The notes beneath the pieces are model-generated. The model was not told the DNA's origin and did not search any database. It saw only the letters and a program-made list of their open reading frames with translations. Both the position numbers and the translations under genes were made by a program. A stretch of DNA of 46,612 nucleotides from Entamoeba histolytica HM-1:IMSS (Eukaryota > Evosea > Mastigamoebida > Endamoebidae), in contig NW_001914963.1 in the NCBI RefSeq assembly GCF_000208925.1, positions 4,078-50,689 of the forward strand. Direction: 5' to 3'. Below, in pieces: positions 39,301-46,612 of the stretch. Position 1 is the stretch's first letter; each line of letters starts with the position of its first letter.

Positions 39301-39918
39301 TTTTAAATCATATAATCTAATCATTTCATATATTTTATTAAACCCATCTATTTTATTTATTTCTATAATAAATTCAACAACTAATGGTACTTCTTCAATA
39401 TACTTTGCCTTTTCAATATTATACACAGTTTTACTTTTCTTAAATTCTTCATAATTGAAAATATCACCAAATAACTTCCATCCTTCTTCATCAACAAGTT
39501 CAATTCTAGAAAAGAATAAATTTAAATAAAATGTTATGAACTTTAATATTAATTCCGTGTACATTGTTTCTTTTTTAATTTTATTAAAGAACACTTTAAT
39601 GTTCTTATTGACAAACTCTTTATAGAATTGATCTGATAATTTTTTCATATTTGTTGTAGTGAATTTTAATAAAAATGTTTCATACTCTGATCGCATATAA
39701 TAAAAATAATTTTCTTCACTAATTTTTTTTACAATATAATTCATCTCTTCAACGTCTGTATCTGTTTCATCAGTATTAGTCAACATTATATTAACATTAC
39801 CAGTTATTCCATTAGAACTAAGTTTTGATTCATTTCCATTGAAAGCACATTGAACAACTTGATTCTTTTTATTTTCTTTTTCCACATCAAATACTATAAA
39901 GTCTTTTTCTTCTGTCAT
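33373..39918 (-). CDS. Giant ubiquitin-specific protease (USP9X/USP24/USP34-like)
   Basis: A 2181-residue deubiquitinase. The N-terminal ~740 residues and the C-terminal ~450 are helical repeats. Near 756-829 is a ubiquitin-like segment (MIFNVIIKTGEKVIM ... SIEIDG-like region, ending SEIVVKMA), and at about 856-900 a UBA-like helix set (VKTLVEMTGVSKQIAYCALK). The catalytic domain begins at GYRGIRNIGSTCYINSILQQ with Cys1362; HDACDFLIMLLD is the QQDAxEF box; His1601 lies in GYGHYFSYI and WIEFNDSRV gives the last catalytic Asn/Asp. All triad residues are present, so it should be active. This arrangement matches the large animal USPs acting on membrane and signalling proteins; substrates here are unknown. 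The ATG at 39918 is preceded by TTG, which I do not count. No intron was needed. Confidence 0.92.
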   Translation of the reverse strand: MTEEKDFIVFDVEKENKKNQVVQCAFNGNESKLSSNGITGNVNIMLTNTDETDTDVEEMNYIVKKISEENYFYYMRSEYETFLLKFTTTNMKKLSDQFYKEFVNKNIKVFFNKIKKETMYTELILKFITFYLNLFFSRIELVDEEGWKLFGDIFNYEEFKKSKTVYNIEKAKYIEEVPLVVEFIIEINKIDGFNKIYEMIRLYDLKLLNSMLTSVSYIFSNDNMYLIEDQRTEIAKGIFERMQELDCKTCSIQLIKSFISISEHFLCVEYIDYIICCVLVKSLNSFDQRMTFFTSATRLLKKLTCEWVKEDLNKHSLLEEHKEDPFKTQNEIVELFIPCLSILNESIQKQILITALPIFDFLSKHGKKSEIFERYLMIIGSGHISIVEVIIPVFKSMIEEELNDETFSLVISTLRKVEDKTIGHFELFCDLVEKKVSLLNELFDLFINKSDIEISQMSTLFSKVIQVTEDNPLFNELINKIKEFIDNSYKEEKSIIFCEAVFALLIEHSQSRIFIEKGINEIFMKVITDNIQLEFTNERKEIVGGALNVLLGMSLIDIELPLTLFSELWEVFMNQNTSQEFKSQLFLFFNNFFSKDSEAKELALCPLDEHLHNDDEIILFDSSEGVQLIKVIIEEVNKEALIKNGEGYKFNGNLNDIAHLVPLKRLLIITNNKVTEEKAMDLLVSIVKSVPVQVGWRVVIEWIKDINQLYSQSHDDKLKKEQVINLKVLNALLIEWTSTSEGKAISHVRSLKGKPMIFNVIIKTGEKVIMKNQIKILSSLSIGEMKKRIEKEFKIDLDKSTIEIDGVDDFDETTSISDLLLQNESEIVVKMAKEESDNSLFRSNEFPSSQYYKKEVSMEDVKTLVEMTGVSKQIAYCALKKYLYYSNAVDLACSALFDDIDSITAAYTKDLENGEIYDIPDDDEVPKKEVDLSFIKLVSDSDEIITIVECLKKHFGEEVEKIVWKIMMSLPSFSGIMKKVNSCFGMSELYGPKGVFNLLTEQSDYTLLYTLQLVDKILFPEKDNENSTTTDTIKSQTLLREIIVKSQPIFDQICLAFRSVLRRESNLIVDIVEMFSKIFSFFIHKLCKHQQLTFNVTENHELFDECFDIILKNPNNPHISGVFISISSSVCELRNKGSSINVVPDLHDFLIQYFNSQQKYDDEQVITISFITSLVNFYQSNSTLLYDQTQKLMKDLFNALELYGTKRAIYFYTKTICLLIESINENIIDFQEVFDYVIQKICTVEPNEQFTDDSDYYITGLLKIAKLLLPKVEIIPEKIDLTISKVFNNCYGNPLKYKLKSVRNSSYDLINTVFTICPNLIKMFSTEVFDKCFQYKVIKKLDIVPKTSRTGYRGIRNIGSTCYINSILQQLFMMKEFREKILRIVSTDTMKVTKQLQKLFISLKGGSQDCYSADSLIDEIQKHKKMYDLKVQQHDACDFLIMLLDCLEDEMNKGSQQQIFPIFTLQTVIQTDSLDSTVKENRETKEEFRTLPLPIQGKRNVGQCLSNFFKPEFFKGDNRLKTDDGRYFNAVKQYKIESLPHYLFLQLNRFDSFDVNVMKINDKCEVPLTLDLSKYMKNKNLNGEYHLNGVVIHTGNAGYGHYFSYILNDGKWIEFNDSRVSYISCDMATRNMNGGYKDFGGYLLVYEKKGYQEEQNLDQVGEDILKELKAEEERISNDVMYHDNQCLKLILKQSKLFDPTVMGKAIMYCFRYAFSLLDEGEQNNGLVDQIIEGMTNYNNPEIGKKILEDAIKNDFVSLYCITSLESIRTRASRLITTVIRWVAENDSVVLFSESEILYKFYQYLRSLLIFSRSYPKNLKQYFILFDALASIGPQACYSLSKMGLIKSFWYYFLNKNEFTEKNISTIVLDVFPDLKYFVTTLQKVICSCYTDDHNKQITPFSNTQNSEYLDNSYSKYKNLIFSSDLLLQLIAYNYDSGCILLKHISYNNFDESLNIINQFKEYIHLRKHENELSNFFNVFDELLMMNDDYSELRAFCLFSPYTNKQRSSLCGNIPQTMTNGLLKKFNIYSPSSKLKLSFIIRMSKKLPYVKQMLLENTMVLEKMINYLNQIIRTNYHVYKENLSEQDFIGYGKYIIQTIPEETKKEIEFQELTYLLELVDERSSMSFDINALEQEIKETKEELKPLKEYQPTSSVPTKVVSDSGYFESDINDDIGLSTTYSH

Positions 39919-40115
39919 CAATTACTGGATTTTTTCTTTTGAAAGATACAATTTTTTCAGTTTTTTCTTTCTAATAATTTTATTATTCTTTTATAATTTT
40001 ATTATAATTTATTATTCCTTTTGCTTTTGTTGATTTTAAGATGAGATTTATATTGAGGTTTAAACTAATGATAATGAAAATTTTTGTGATTAAAAAAAGA
40101 GATATGATAAAAATC
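39919..40115. other. Short same-strand gap upstream of the ubiquitin protease
   Basis: 197 T-rich bases holding the 5' flank of the ubiquitin protease gene and the 3' flank of the next gene. No clear element. Confidence 0.4.
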
Positions 40116-41219
40116 TTACAAATCCGATAAATAATACAATTGTTTAATCATCTCATCAAACTGCGCTGCTATCACATCAATTTGTTGAGTGATAAAATGT
40201 CCACACCAAATAAAATATACGTTATCACATTTTACTATTATAAAAGATCGAAGCTCTTTTCGTTCTTCTTCTACAAGATAAGAAGAAAAATCACTAGCAG
40301 AGACTATAGTAGCAAGGATTGAAGGAATCCAATATTCATATTCATCAATAAAACTTTCTGGATATATCAAACTTATTGGATGAGATGGATTTCCATATGA
40401 ATTATCAATAAAACATTTGAGTGTATTATTTATATTTATAAGAGAAGAGATAGAATGAAGAATAATAAAATTACCTTTCCACCTTAAACGAAATGACTCA
40501 AAAAGTTCAAGTGATTTAAACAATTGTAAATTAGGAGGACCTAATAAAATATCTCCTCTTCTAATACATAGATCAAGACATTTATTAATAAAATTATTCC
40601 ATTCAAATGAATAAAATGTATTTAACATTTGTTTAACTTTAATTGGATCACCACAAAAAATTTCTGTAATAGTTGAAATAATATTCATTCTTGTAGTATC
40701 AACGTCTTTCATTGTTGAATGAAGCAAATTAATATCAAAAATACTTACTGCTTTAGCAATAGTAATAACACTTCTAATAAGAATTAATTCAGATAACACT
40801 TGTTTAATATGAAACTGAAGAATTTCTGTATTTAACTCTTGTAATCGAATAATTTCTTGATCAATTTTATCAATAAAAACAATTGGTATTTCACCTCTTT
40901 TTAATTGAGCAACAACTTTATTAATAATTTTTAATTCATTAATTCTAATTAATAATGTTGTAGTAATAATTTGTTGTGTTGAAAAACTTGTTTCTGGTAA
41001 AAGTAATAATGACTTATATGCCTCTTTAAAGTGTTGAAGTATTTGAGGGCATATTGATATTTTAAACTTATTGAGTCCAACTAATCCAGTATTTATTAAT
41101 TTTAAACATTTGATAAGACTTCTATCTTCTGTATTCAATCGCATCATTTTTTTAATTTTTAAATCACTCTCATCTAATGAAAGAGTACATTGATCAAATA
41201 TAATTCCTTCTACATCCAT
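40116..41219 (-). CDS. Unrecognised 367-residue protein
   Basis: An intact frame with normal codon use, so a real gene. The N-terminal ~200 residues are mostly helical with amphipathic repeats (IKCLKLINTGLVGLNKFKI, ELNTEILQFHIKQVLSELIL). The second half contains FEWNNFINKCLDLCIRRG, GPPNLQLFKSLELFESFRLRWKGNF and a strand-rich end (RSFIIVKCDNVYFIWCGHF) before a helix. No signal peptide, membrane helix or catalytic motif is seen. The arrangement of an alpha-helical N-terminal half and a mixed C-terminal half is faintly like the KICS2 (C12orf66) subunit of KICSTOR, but not enough to call. Start at the ATG 41219, just after a TTG. A LINE tail ends 83 bases upstream of the start, so the promoter must be short or lie in LINE sequence. 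Confidence 0.7.
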   Translation of the reverse strand: MDVEGIIFDQCTLSLDESDLKIKKMMRLNTEDRSLIKCLKLINTGLVGLNKFKISICPQILQHFKEAYKSLLLLPETSFSTQQIITTTLLIRINELKIINKVVAQLKRGEIPIVFIDKIDQEIIRLQELNTEILQFHIKQVLSELILIRSVITIAKAVSIFDINLLHSTMKDVDTTRMNIISTITEIFCGDPIKVKQMLNTFYSFEWNNFINKCLDLCIRRGDILLGPPNLQLFKSLELFESFRLRWKGNFIILHSISSLININNTLKCFIDNSYGNPSHPISLIYPESFIDEYEYWIPSILATIVSASDFSSYLVEEERKELRSFIIVKCDNVYFIWCGHFITQQIDVIAAQFDEMIKQLYYLSDL

Positions 41220-41302
41220 CAATTCTTATTGATATCTAAAATTCTTATTTTTAAGTTCATTCCAAATTTCTAAAAAAGCTTTTCTCACTTTTTTTAAACC
41301 AT

Positions 41303-41320
41303 TCAAGTTTTATATAAATA
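41303..41320. repeat. 18-base direct repeat, left copy (LINE 3' junction)
   Basis: TCAAGTTTTATATAAATA is identical to 42376-42393, 1073 bases away. It lies at the 3' end of LINE relic B. The inner part (TTTATATAAA on the minus strand) is probably the conserved end of the element, and the outer ACTTGA could be target-site duplication. Confidence 0.8.
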
Positions 41321-42227
41321 ATAAAATCAATTAATTAAGTATTAATAGAAATAGATTCTATTCTTCCTGGCTCAGGGGAGACTAATCCCATCCCTTCGTC
41401 TTCTTCTTCTAGTAGCTCTACGGAGTATGTTTGGTTGTGATCTCCGCAGTATTCAATGACATCCATCATGTTTTTTATTACAAGGTTTTTTACTTCTTTA
41501 ACAATGTCAATTTCAATTTTTAATTCTTTGATTAGTCTGATACTTTATTTATTTATTAATTCAATTAATTGATATTATTACTGGAATTATTTTGACATCT
41601 TTTAATTTTTCTATTTTCATTAGAATATTCTTTAATTCCTTATACATATTTCTTTTCTTCATTTACACTTAATTAATATTGTGATCATCCACAATAGTCA
41701 TATCAAATATTAGACCAGTTTTATTCTTTTTATCTAATACATATATATCTGATATTTTGTGGTATTGTCCATCAATTTTATGTATTATTTGTTTGTTCCA
41801 TATCATAGTGATGTCTTTATATTGGAACACTGTTTCATATAGGATGTTTATATTGATTATTTAATGTATATTTTCTTATCAATCAATATTATAATGCCAA
41901 TATGGTCATGTTTTTCCATTTGTGATTTATTATGATAAATACAAGATAGTAGAATGTGTTCTACTGTAGCTATCTTGTCTTTACATAGTGGGCAGTATTT
42001 CAATCTTTCATTTTTCATTATTTTTGCTTTCTTATACCCACAAAATATTGCTCCATCTTGCATTTTAGTTAATTGAAGAAATGCATTCTTTTTAATATTG
42101 ATGGACTTCCATGCTTTCACTGTAGTAGTTTTATCTACTCCTTTTGACTCAAACCATCTTCTAAAATGTTCACTTATTTGATGATACTTCCATTTTTTGA
42201 TGTATTTGTCAATAATTTCTTTATTTC

Positions 42228-42242
42228 TACTACTACTACTAC
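42228..42242. repeat. (TAC)5 microsatellite in LINE relic B
   Basis: Five TAC units lie where the coding frame of the relic shifts: upstream the frame reads GIEKKKEKEVVVVVE, downstream the ORF2 frame continues as KEIIDKYIKKW. Slippage here is a plausible cause of one inactivating change. Confidence 0.75.
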
Positions 42243-42375
42243 TTCTTTTTCTTTTTTCTTTTCTATCCCTTCATTTATTATTTCTTCTATTTTTGTTTCT
42301 GGGATTTTATGACCTAGGGCTTTTTTAATTCTATTCCACATTCCTTTCTTACTGTACCATCTATCTAATATGTTA

Positions 42376-42393
42376 TCAAGTTTTATATAAATA
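42376..42393. repeat. 18-base direct repeat, right copy (LINE 3' junction)
   Basis: Second copy of TCAAGTTTTATATAAATA. It marks the 3' end of relic C and touches the 5' end of relic B, so B sits exactly against the tail of C. Confidence 0.8.
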
Positions 42394-43060
42394 AAAAATA
42401 ATTAATTAAATGTTATTGAATGTATTTTCTATTGTTCTTTGCTCACTAGAGAATATTCACATAGTTGTATTTAAGAATATTTACTCATTAACAATTCATT
42501 CTTTCTTTAATTTTTCATGTTTGTTGAGAAGTGTAATTTTTTTATTCTTCTTTCCTTTATTTTAATGAAATTAAAGTCTTTTCAAACATTATCAACTTAA
42601 ATTATTCTAATTGTTATTTGATTTTTATTTGAATTTAGTCGTGTATTAAAATTCTTCATGTTTTATTTTCTTATTTTATGTAGAATGAACATCCTATTAT
42701 CACTGTCTTATTATGACTATCTTCTTTTGTCACCAATAGCATGAAATTCTTTTTTTTTGATAAATACTTCATATTATCACACATATTTTTAACAGATAAT
42801 AATACTACTATCTTTATAAATATAGATATTTCTCTTATAATAAATATTATCCATCATCACAAATAAGAATCATTACTATTCTTGCAATGTTGGGTAATAC
42901 ATTCTCTATAAAAATACAACATCATAAATGATGATAGATGATGAATTAAAATTTTGATGTATTTTAATGTTTGTGTTGTACTTCTAACATAAAATCTTCT
43001 AACCTCTAATTTAGAGTAAAAAAAGTGTTAATTAATATATTTATTAACAGTTTATTTTTA
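42376..43060 (-). mobile_element. Retroelement tail of LINE or SINE type (relic C)
   Basis: 42390-42480 repeats the LINE 3' tail (TTTCTATTGTTC and TTAATTAAATGTTATTGAA on the plus strand), shared with relics A and B. The upstream 500-600 bases are AT-rich with no coding similarity I can see. Entamoeba SINEs are about this long and share their 3' end with a LINE, so C may be a SINE; equally it may be a decayed LINE. The upper boundary is a guess. Confidence 0.5.
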
Positions 43061-43069
43061 TGATTATTT

Positions 43070-43600
43070 AGAAATGTTAATTTCAATTTCTTCATTATGT
43101 TTTACTTATCCTTTATATTTATTTTATATTAAGAGAAAGTTGGATTCTTCTTCTAATGTGCTGCCAGAATTGAATGTGTAAAACATTAATTCTTTCATAC
43201 ATTTTATAGTGATTGTTCAGATGGTTTTGGAGAAGTCTAATTGTAGTTTTATTATTTTTATTCTTTTTATAGACTCTTTGTGAATCCATTTATTGATAAT
43301 ATAACAGGTATTATTTCTTCATTTATTAATTCTTTATTAATTCTTATTTTCTCTTGTAATTCTTTGTATTTATTTTGTGAATATAATTTAATTCTATATT
43401 CATATCTTGGAAATATAGCAACATCTATAATACATCATCTCTTTTCTTTCATGCTTTGTTAATATATATTTTCTTCTAGTATAGAATGAATTGTCATTAA
43501 TAAATAAATCATTATTGTAAGTTATAACTGTTTCATCATTATTAATACATTTAAGAGGATTATTAAAAATCAAACGTATCAAATTCATTAAATTATGTAA
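43070..43600 (-). mobile_element. LINE relic D, C-terminal ORF2 fragment
   Basis: On the minus strand an open stretch at 43400-43588 (ETVITYNNDLFINDNSFYTR) is followed at about 43285-43375 by KYKELQEKIRINKELINEE and IIPVILSIN, which parallels MYKELKNILMKIEKLKD and IIPVIISIN of relic B. Further on, the DNA around 43140-43180 (ACATTAGAAGAAGAATCC) parallels the ELLEEEDE region of B. So D is another, more diverged copy of the same ORF2 end. Confidence 0.6.
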
Positions 43601-44012
43601 TTAATATCTGTTTATATAACTTGTTTACATACATAATCATGTTTTGTTGTATTTTATTATGAAATTTATTTTTGTTATGATAATACTGTTGATTTCTATT
43701 GAAGTTATGATAAAATAGTTATGATAATGAAAATTAATGAAATAATGAGTGAAAAGAAGCATATAGTTAATGATGTATTTGTCTTGATTATAGTCATTAT
43801 TATGGTAATGTTTCATGTGATTACTAATATTTCCCTGCTAATACAGATAATACATACTTTCACTCATTCTTCTGTCATTTATGTTTGTTGGTTGATAATG
43901 AATTTTTCTTTTGTTATTAGCTTTTATGTTGTCTGTTGTGTTTCTTTTCATTCAGCACTTTCCTGATAAAAAGATATAAAATAAAAATGATGAAAAAGAA
44001 AAATGGTTATTT
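43601..44012. other. AT-rich region downstream of the SRP receptor gene
   Basis: About 410 bases with repeated TTATGATAA words (43674-43735). An 81-codon hydrophobic plus-strand frame at 43721-43966 exists but has no family match and skewed composition; I do not call it a gene. Confidence 0.4.
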
Positions 44013-45479
44013 TTATTTTAAGAGTGTTGAGATTAACTCATCAATATCTAATAATTTTAAATCCGTGTAATGCTGTCCAGACCCTACAAATAATATTGGT
44101 ATTCCAGTACAATATGTCAATGATATGGCTGCTCCAACTTTATCATCTATAGTATCAAATTTAGTCAAAATAATACCATTTACTCCTTTTGATTGTTTGT
44201 TTGGTGCATAATCAATAATATATCTATTGAATGTTGTCAGTTGATTAACTGCATCATTTCCTACTAATGCCTCAGCAACAAACAGTACTAAATCAGTTTG
44301 TGCTGAATGAACTAATTTAGCAATGGCTTTCATCAGTGCATCATTTCCTTGCATTCTTCCTGCTGTATCAACTAATAATACATCATACCCATCTTCTTTT
44401 GCTCGTTTTAATGCATTTCTAGCAATGGCAGATGGATCAGTATCATAACCCTTTTCATATAATGTAATTCCTAATTTTTGAGCATGGACAGCTAATTGAT
44501 CAACAGCACCAGCTCTGAACGTATCACAAGCTGCAATCATTACCTTATAATTTAGTGATGTTAACCAACATGCCATTTTTGATAATGAAGTTGATTTACC
44601 AACACCATTAACTCCTAAGAACACCATTGTATAAACCTCTCCATTTGCTTTCTTTTCAGATATTTCTTTAGCAACATCAATAGGACTTGTTGGTGTCATA
44701 ATTCGAGTAAGTACTTCAGTAACACCTTGAATAACAGTTCCACTTAATGTAAAAGTATCAACTTTCTTTCCATTTAATAAGGTTTGAATATTATTTTTAA
44801 TTTGTGCTGCAATTTCAGAATTAACATTTTTTTCAATTAACATTTTCTCTATTTTTTCTGCTTGTTCTATTGACTCTGCTTCATCAATAATTCTAGTACC
44901 ATTAAATCCTGCAAAAATTTTAGACAATGTAGAACCATTTGATTTTGGTTTTTCTTGTTTCTTCATTCCTTCAAATTTATAAGTTTTATTCTCACCTTCT
45001 CCAATTATAATTTTTTCTTCTTTCTTTTTACTTTCACCTTTAGCTTTCTTTAGTTTCATTGCTTTTTCAGCTCCCTTTTCAGTTTCTTCAAATTTCCTCA
45101 TCCTTTTATTAGCCTTGTCTTGTTTACAACGTTCTTGACACTCCTTTAATGTTTCTTCTGCAGTAGTATTCATAACACTTTTAACAATTGTCTTACTTGG
45201 TAAATACTGTTCTTTAAATTTTTTCATCATTTCTTTAATAAATAAATCAATATAATCAACTTTAATTGTTTTAACATGAACAACTAATATTATAGTTGAG
45301 GTTTCATTATCTGATAACCATCTTATCATATAATTCTCAACAATTGCTTTGCTTTCTCCAGTTCTATCAGCCAATAAATGGTCTTTGATAACCGCATTGA
45401 TAGGTTCCCCTCTTAATTTTCCTTGTCCCCATTTGAATAATACAATTCCACCAGTTGTAATAATATCAATCTCTTCCAT
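44013..45479 (-). CDS. SRPRA: Signal recognition particle receptor subunit alpha
   Basis: A 488-residue SRP GTPase that docks ribosome-SRP complexes at the ER. N-terminal SRX/longin-type domain (GGIVLFKWGQGKLRGEPINAV) for binding the beta subunit; a charged Lys-rich linker (~110-185), shorter than in animals (human SRPRA is about 638 residues); then the NG domain: G1 GVNGVGKST (289-297), DTFRAGAVDQL (319-329), DTAGR (371-375), TKFD (439-442) and the closing GSGQHYTDLKLLD. All GTP-binding motifs are intact, and the N-terminal longin part separates it from SRP54. The ATG at 45479 is the first in frame. It diverges from RPS5. Confidence 0.96.
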   Translation of the reverse strand: MEEIDIITTGGIVLFKWGQGKLRGEPINAVIKDHLLADRTGESKAIVENYMIRWLSDNETSTIILVVHVKTIKVDYIDLFIKEMMKKFKEQYLPSKTIVKSVMNTTAEETLKECQERCKQDKANKRMRKFEETEKGAEKAMKLKKAKGESKKKEEKIIIGEGENKTYKFEGMKKQEKPKSNGSTLSKIFAGFNGTRIIDEAESIEQAEKIEKMLIEKNVNSEIAAQIKNNIQTLLNGKKVDTFTLSGTVIQGVTEVLTRIMTPTSPIDVAKEISEKKANGEVYTMVFLGVNGVGKSTSLSKMACWLTSLNYKVMIAACDTFRAGAVDQLAVHAQKLGITLYEKGYDTDPSAIARNALKRAKEDGYDVLLVDTAGRMQGNDALMKAIAKLVHSAQTDLVLFVAEALVGNDAVNQLTTFNRYIIDYAPNKQSKGVNGIILTKFDTIDDKVGAAISLTYCTGIPILFVGSGQHYTDLKLLDIDELISTLLK

Positions 45480-45843
45480 TTATTTTTATTATATTTTAAG
45501 TTCTTTACTTTGAAAAGGTATGAATCTTTTTATTAATTTTTTTTCTTTAAGAATAGTTTGTGGTGATGAATTTTATTCTTTTTATCATCTTGTCATTATC
45601 AATACGTTTTTAATCAACACTTTTTCTTCAAATAAATAAAAACAACTCCACCCATTCTTTTGTTCTAATACAAAATTATACATCTGATCTTTTACTTTTC
45701 ACTTATTATTATCTTCTTAATTTTTGTTTTTTGGAAATAAATAATGTTTTTCTATTTTTCTAAATAACAATTTTAATAGTAAAAACAATCTAGTAATTTA
45801 CTAAAAATTAATAAACCCTACAACTAGAACAAAAGTTGCATTA
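45480..45843. promoter_or_regulatory. Divergent promoter region of SRPRA and RPS5
   Basis: 364 AT-rich bases between two outward starts. Close to RPS5 is AAACCCTACAACTAGAACAA (45813-45832), the only C-rich patch; it contains GAAC at 45827-45830, 14-17 bases before the ATG, a likely core element for this strongly expressed gene. Nothing is recognised on the SRPRA side. Confidence 0.5.
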
Positions 45844-46461
45844 ATGGCTGAAACCGTCGCTCAACCAGTTGAAGCTGCACACACTTTTGCACCAAAACTT
45901 TTCAATAAATGGAGTTATGATGTTACCGTTAGTGATATTTCACTTAAGGAACTCCTTGCCATTAATAGTAAGCTTAAGTATCAAGTCTTCCTTCCACACA
46001 CAGCTGGAAGATATCAAATTAAGCCATTCAGAAAGATTCAATGCCCAATTGTTGAAAGATTAGTTTGCTGTATGATGCAACATGGAAAGAATTCAGGAAA
46101 GAAACTTCTTGCTATGAGAGTTGTTGAAGAAGCCTTTGAAATTATTCATTTATTAACTGAAAAGAACCCAATTCAAGTATTAGTTGATGCCATTATTAAC
46201 GCATCCCCAAGAGAAGATTCAACTCGTGTTGGAACAGGAGGAAATGCTAAGAGACAAGCTGTTGATGTTTCACCATTAAGAAGAATCAACCAAGCCCTTT
46301 ATTTAATGACTATGGGATGCAGAAGTGCAGCATTCAGAAACTCTAAAACTCTTGCCGAATGTCTTGCTGATGAAATTGTCAACGCATCTAAATCTAACAC
46401 TGCTTCATTTGCCATTAAGAAGAAGGAAGATATGGAACGTGTTGCTAAATCTAACAGATAA
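45844..46461 (+). CDS. RPS5: 40S ribosomal protein uS7 (RPS5)
   Basis: A 205-residue small-subunit protein that binds the head of the ribosome near the mRNA exit. Family motifs: [88 protein letters not shown], and the conserved tail [20 protein letters not shown] ending in KSNR. Length fits eukaryotic uS7 (about 200). Codons ending in C (GTC, GCC, TTC, AAC) are noticeably commoner than in its neighbours, as expected of a highly expressed gene. No intron. Confidence 0.98.
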   Translation: MAETVAQPVEAAHTFAPKLFNKWSYDVTVSDISLKELLAINSKLKYQVFLPHTAGRYQIKPFRKIQCPIVERLVCCMMQHGKNSGKKLLAMRVVEEAFEIIHLLTEKNPIQVLVDAIINASPREDSTRVGTGGNAKRQAVDVSPLRRINQALYLMTMGCRSAAFRNSKTLAECLADEIVNASKSNTASFAIKKKEDMERVAKSNR

Positions 46462-46612
46462 AACTTACACTCAATTGACTTTTGGTGTGATATTATTTGA
46501 TTTTTTATTTTATTAAGAATGATTAGTATTTATGAAAGGAAAGATTCAATCTATATTTTTTGACTATTTTAATGATTAGTTTTCAAATTCAAAGCAATGA
46601 AAAGAAAGTCTG
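46462..46612. other. 3' flank of RPS5
   Basis: 150 bases of AT-rich sequence to the right edge. No gene begins here that can be supported. Confidence 0.4.

Larger units (their letters stand above)
41303..42375 (-). mobile_element. 5'-truncated LINE relic with endonuclease domain (relic B)
   Basis: About 1.07 kb on the minus strand, 3' end at low coordinates. It encodes the C-terminal part of a LINE ORF2: WYSKKGMWNRIKKALG, then KYIKKWKYHQISEHFRRWFE, then the zinc knuckle C-P-L-C ... H-I-L-L-S-C of the form CxxC-x8-HxxxxC at about 41941-42000, and downstream KTGLIFDMTIVDDHN (41683-41730), the acidic core of the restriction-like endonuclease. The C-terminal end reads ELLEEEDEGMGLVSPEPGRI just before the tail. 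This order is that of R2/R4-type non-LTR elements such as the Entamoeba LINEs. Stops near 41860 and 41570 and a shift at the TAC run (42228-42242) break the frame, so it is dead, but it is the best preserved of the copies. Confidence 0.85.

Noticed and set aside
40116..41219. Assignment as the KICSTOR subunit KICS2 (C12orf66)
   Set aside because: Resemblance is limited to general secondary-structure order and scattered residues; a profile search would be needed.
43721..43966. An 81-codon hydrophobic plus-strand frame
   Set aside because: Composition follows the local T-rich bias, no conserved motif, and it lies in repeat-rich DNA.
1..46612. Operons, CRISPR arrays, riboswitches or bacterial mobile elements
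   Set aside because: No such structures seen; introns, eukaryotic protein families and LINE relics show nuclear eukaryotic DNA.

Overview
This is AT-rich, gene-dense nuclear DNA from an amoebozoan, almost certainly the genus Entamoeba; the species cannot be decided from the window. The reasons are: single-copy eukaryotic genes with very few, very short introns that all start GTTTGT; a GAAC element and an initiator-like AATTCAA in front of a cysteine protease gene; a membrane-anchored papain-family protease of the Entamoeba CP-B kind; and decayed non-LTR retrotransposons with a restriction-like endonuclease. Many genes lie head to head or tail to tail with gaps of 80-200 bases. Nothing bacterial is present.

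Layout. 1-5810: 5' part of an RME-8/DNAJC13 endosomal J-protein (minus, runs off the left edge). 5945-7117: vWA-domain protein. 7279-10166: two-exon PP2C phosphatase with a long N-terminal extension. 10498-11879: two-exon cysteine protease. 11931-12902: seven-helix membrane protein. 12989-14787: chromo plus chromo-shadow (HP1-like) protein. 14911-15270: small signal peptidase subunit (SPC12), split by an intron. 15356-16330: PPP-family phosphatase relative lacking most metal ligands. 16464-18341: ankyrin-patatin phospholipase. 18388-19356: RAD1 checkpoint clamp subunit. 19519-20793: F-box protein fused to a TMEM185-like membrane domain. 20855-21868: 3-ketodihydrosphingosine reductase. 22028-23057: TBC1D13-like Rab GAP. 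23206-24396: SNM1 nuclease. About 24500-26280: internally deleted LINE relic. 26898-27413: two-exon small membrane protein. 27878-32674: NOT1 scaffold of CCR4-NOT. 33373-39918: giant ubiquitin-specific protease. 40116-41219: unrecognised 367-residue protein. 41303-43600: cluster of LINE relics. 44013-45479: SRP receptor alpha. 45844-46461: ribosomal protein uS7 (RPS5).

The genes are not an operon; they are housekeeping and regulatory genes placed side by side. Several belong to the secretory/endosomal system (RME-8, SPC12, KDSR, TBC1D13-like GAP, SRP receptor), two to DNA damage handling (RAD1, SNM1), two to ubiquitin (USP, F-box) and two to chromatin or mRNA control (HP1-like, NOT1). Seven genes are only complete when a 42-96 base intron is removed; in each case the reading frame joins exactly and restores family motifs where the family is known. 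For seven reading frames (PP2C exon 2, 7TM exon 2, HP1-like exon 2, SNM1, the small membrane protein, USP and the 367-residue protein) a TTG or GTG codon opens the longest frame; I instead used the first ATG or an upstream exon, because nuclear eukaryotic genes start with ATG.

The points most worth a second look are the apparently metal-dead PPP pseudophosphatase, the HP1-like protein with its large unknown N-terminus, the F-box/TMEM185 fusion, and the tandem LINE relics bounded by an 18-base perfect direct repeat.
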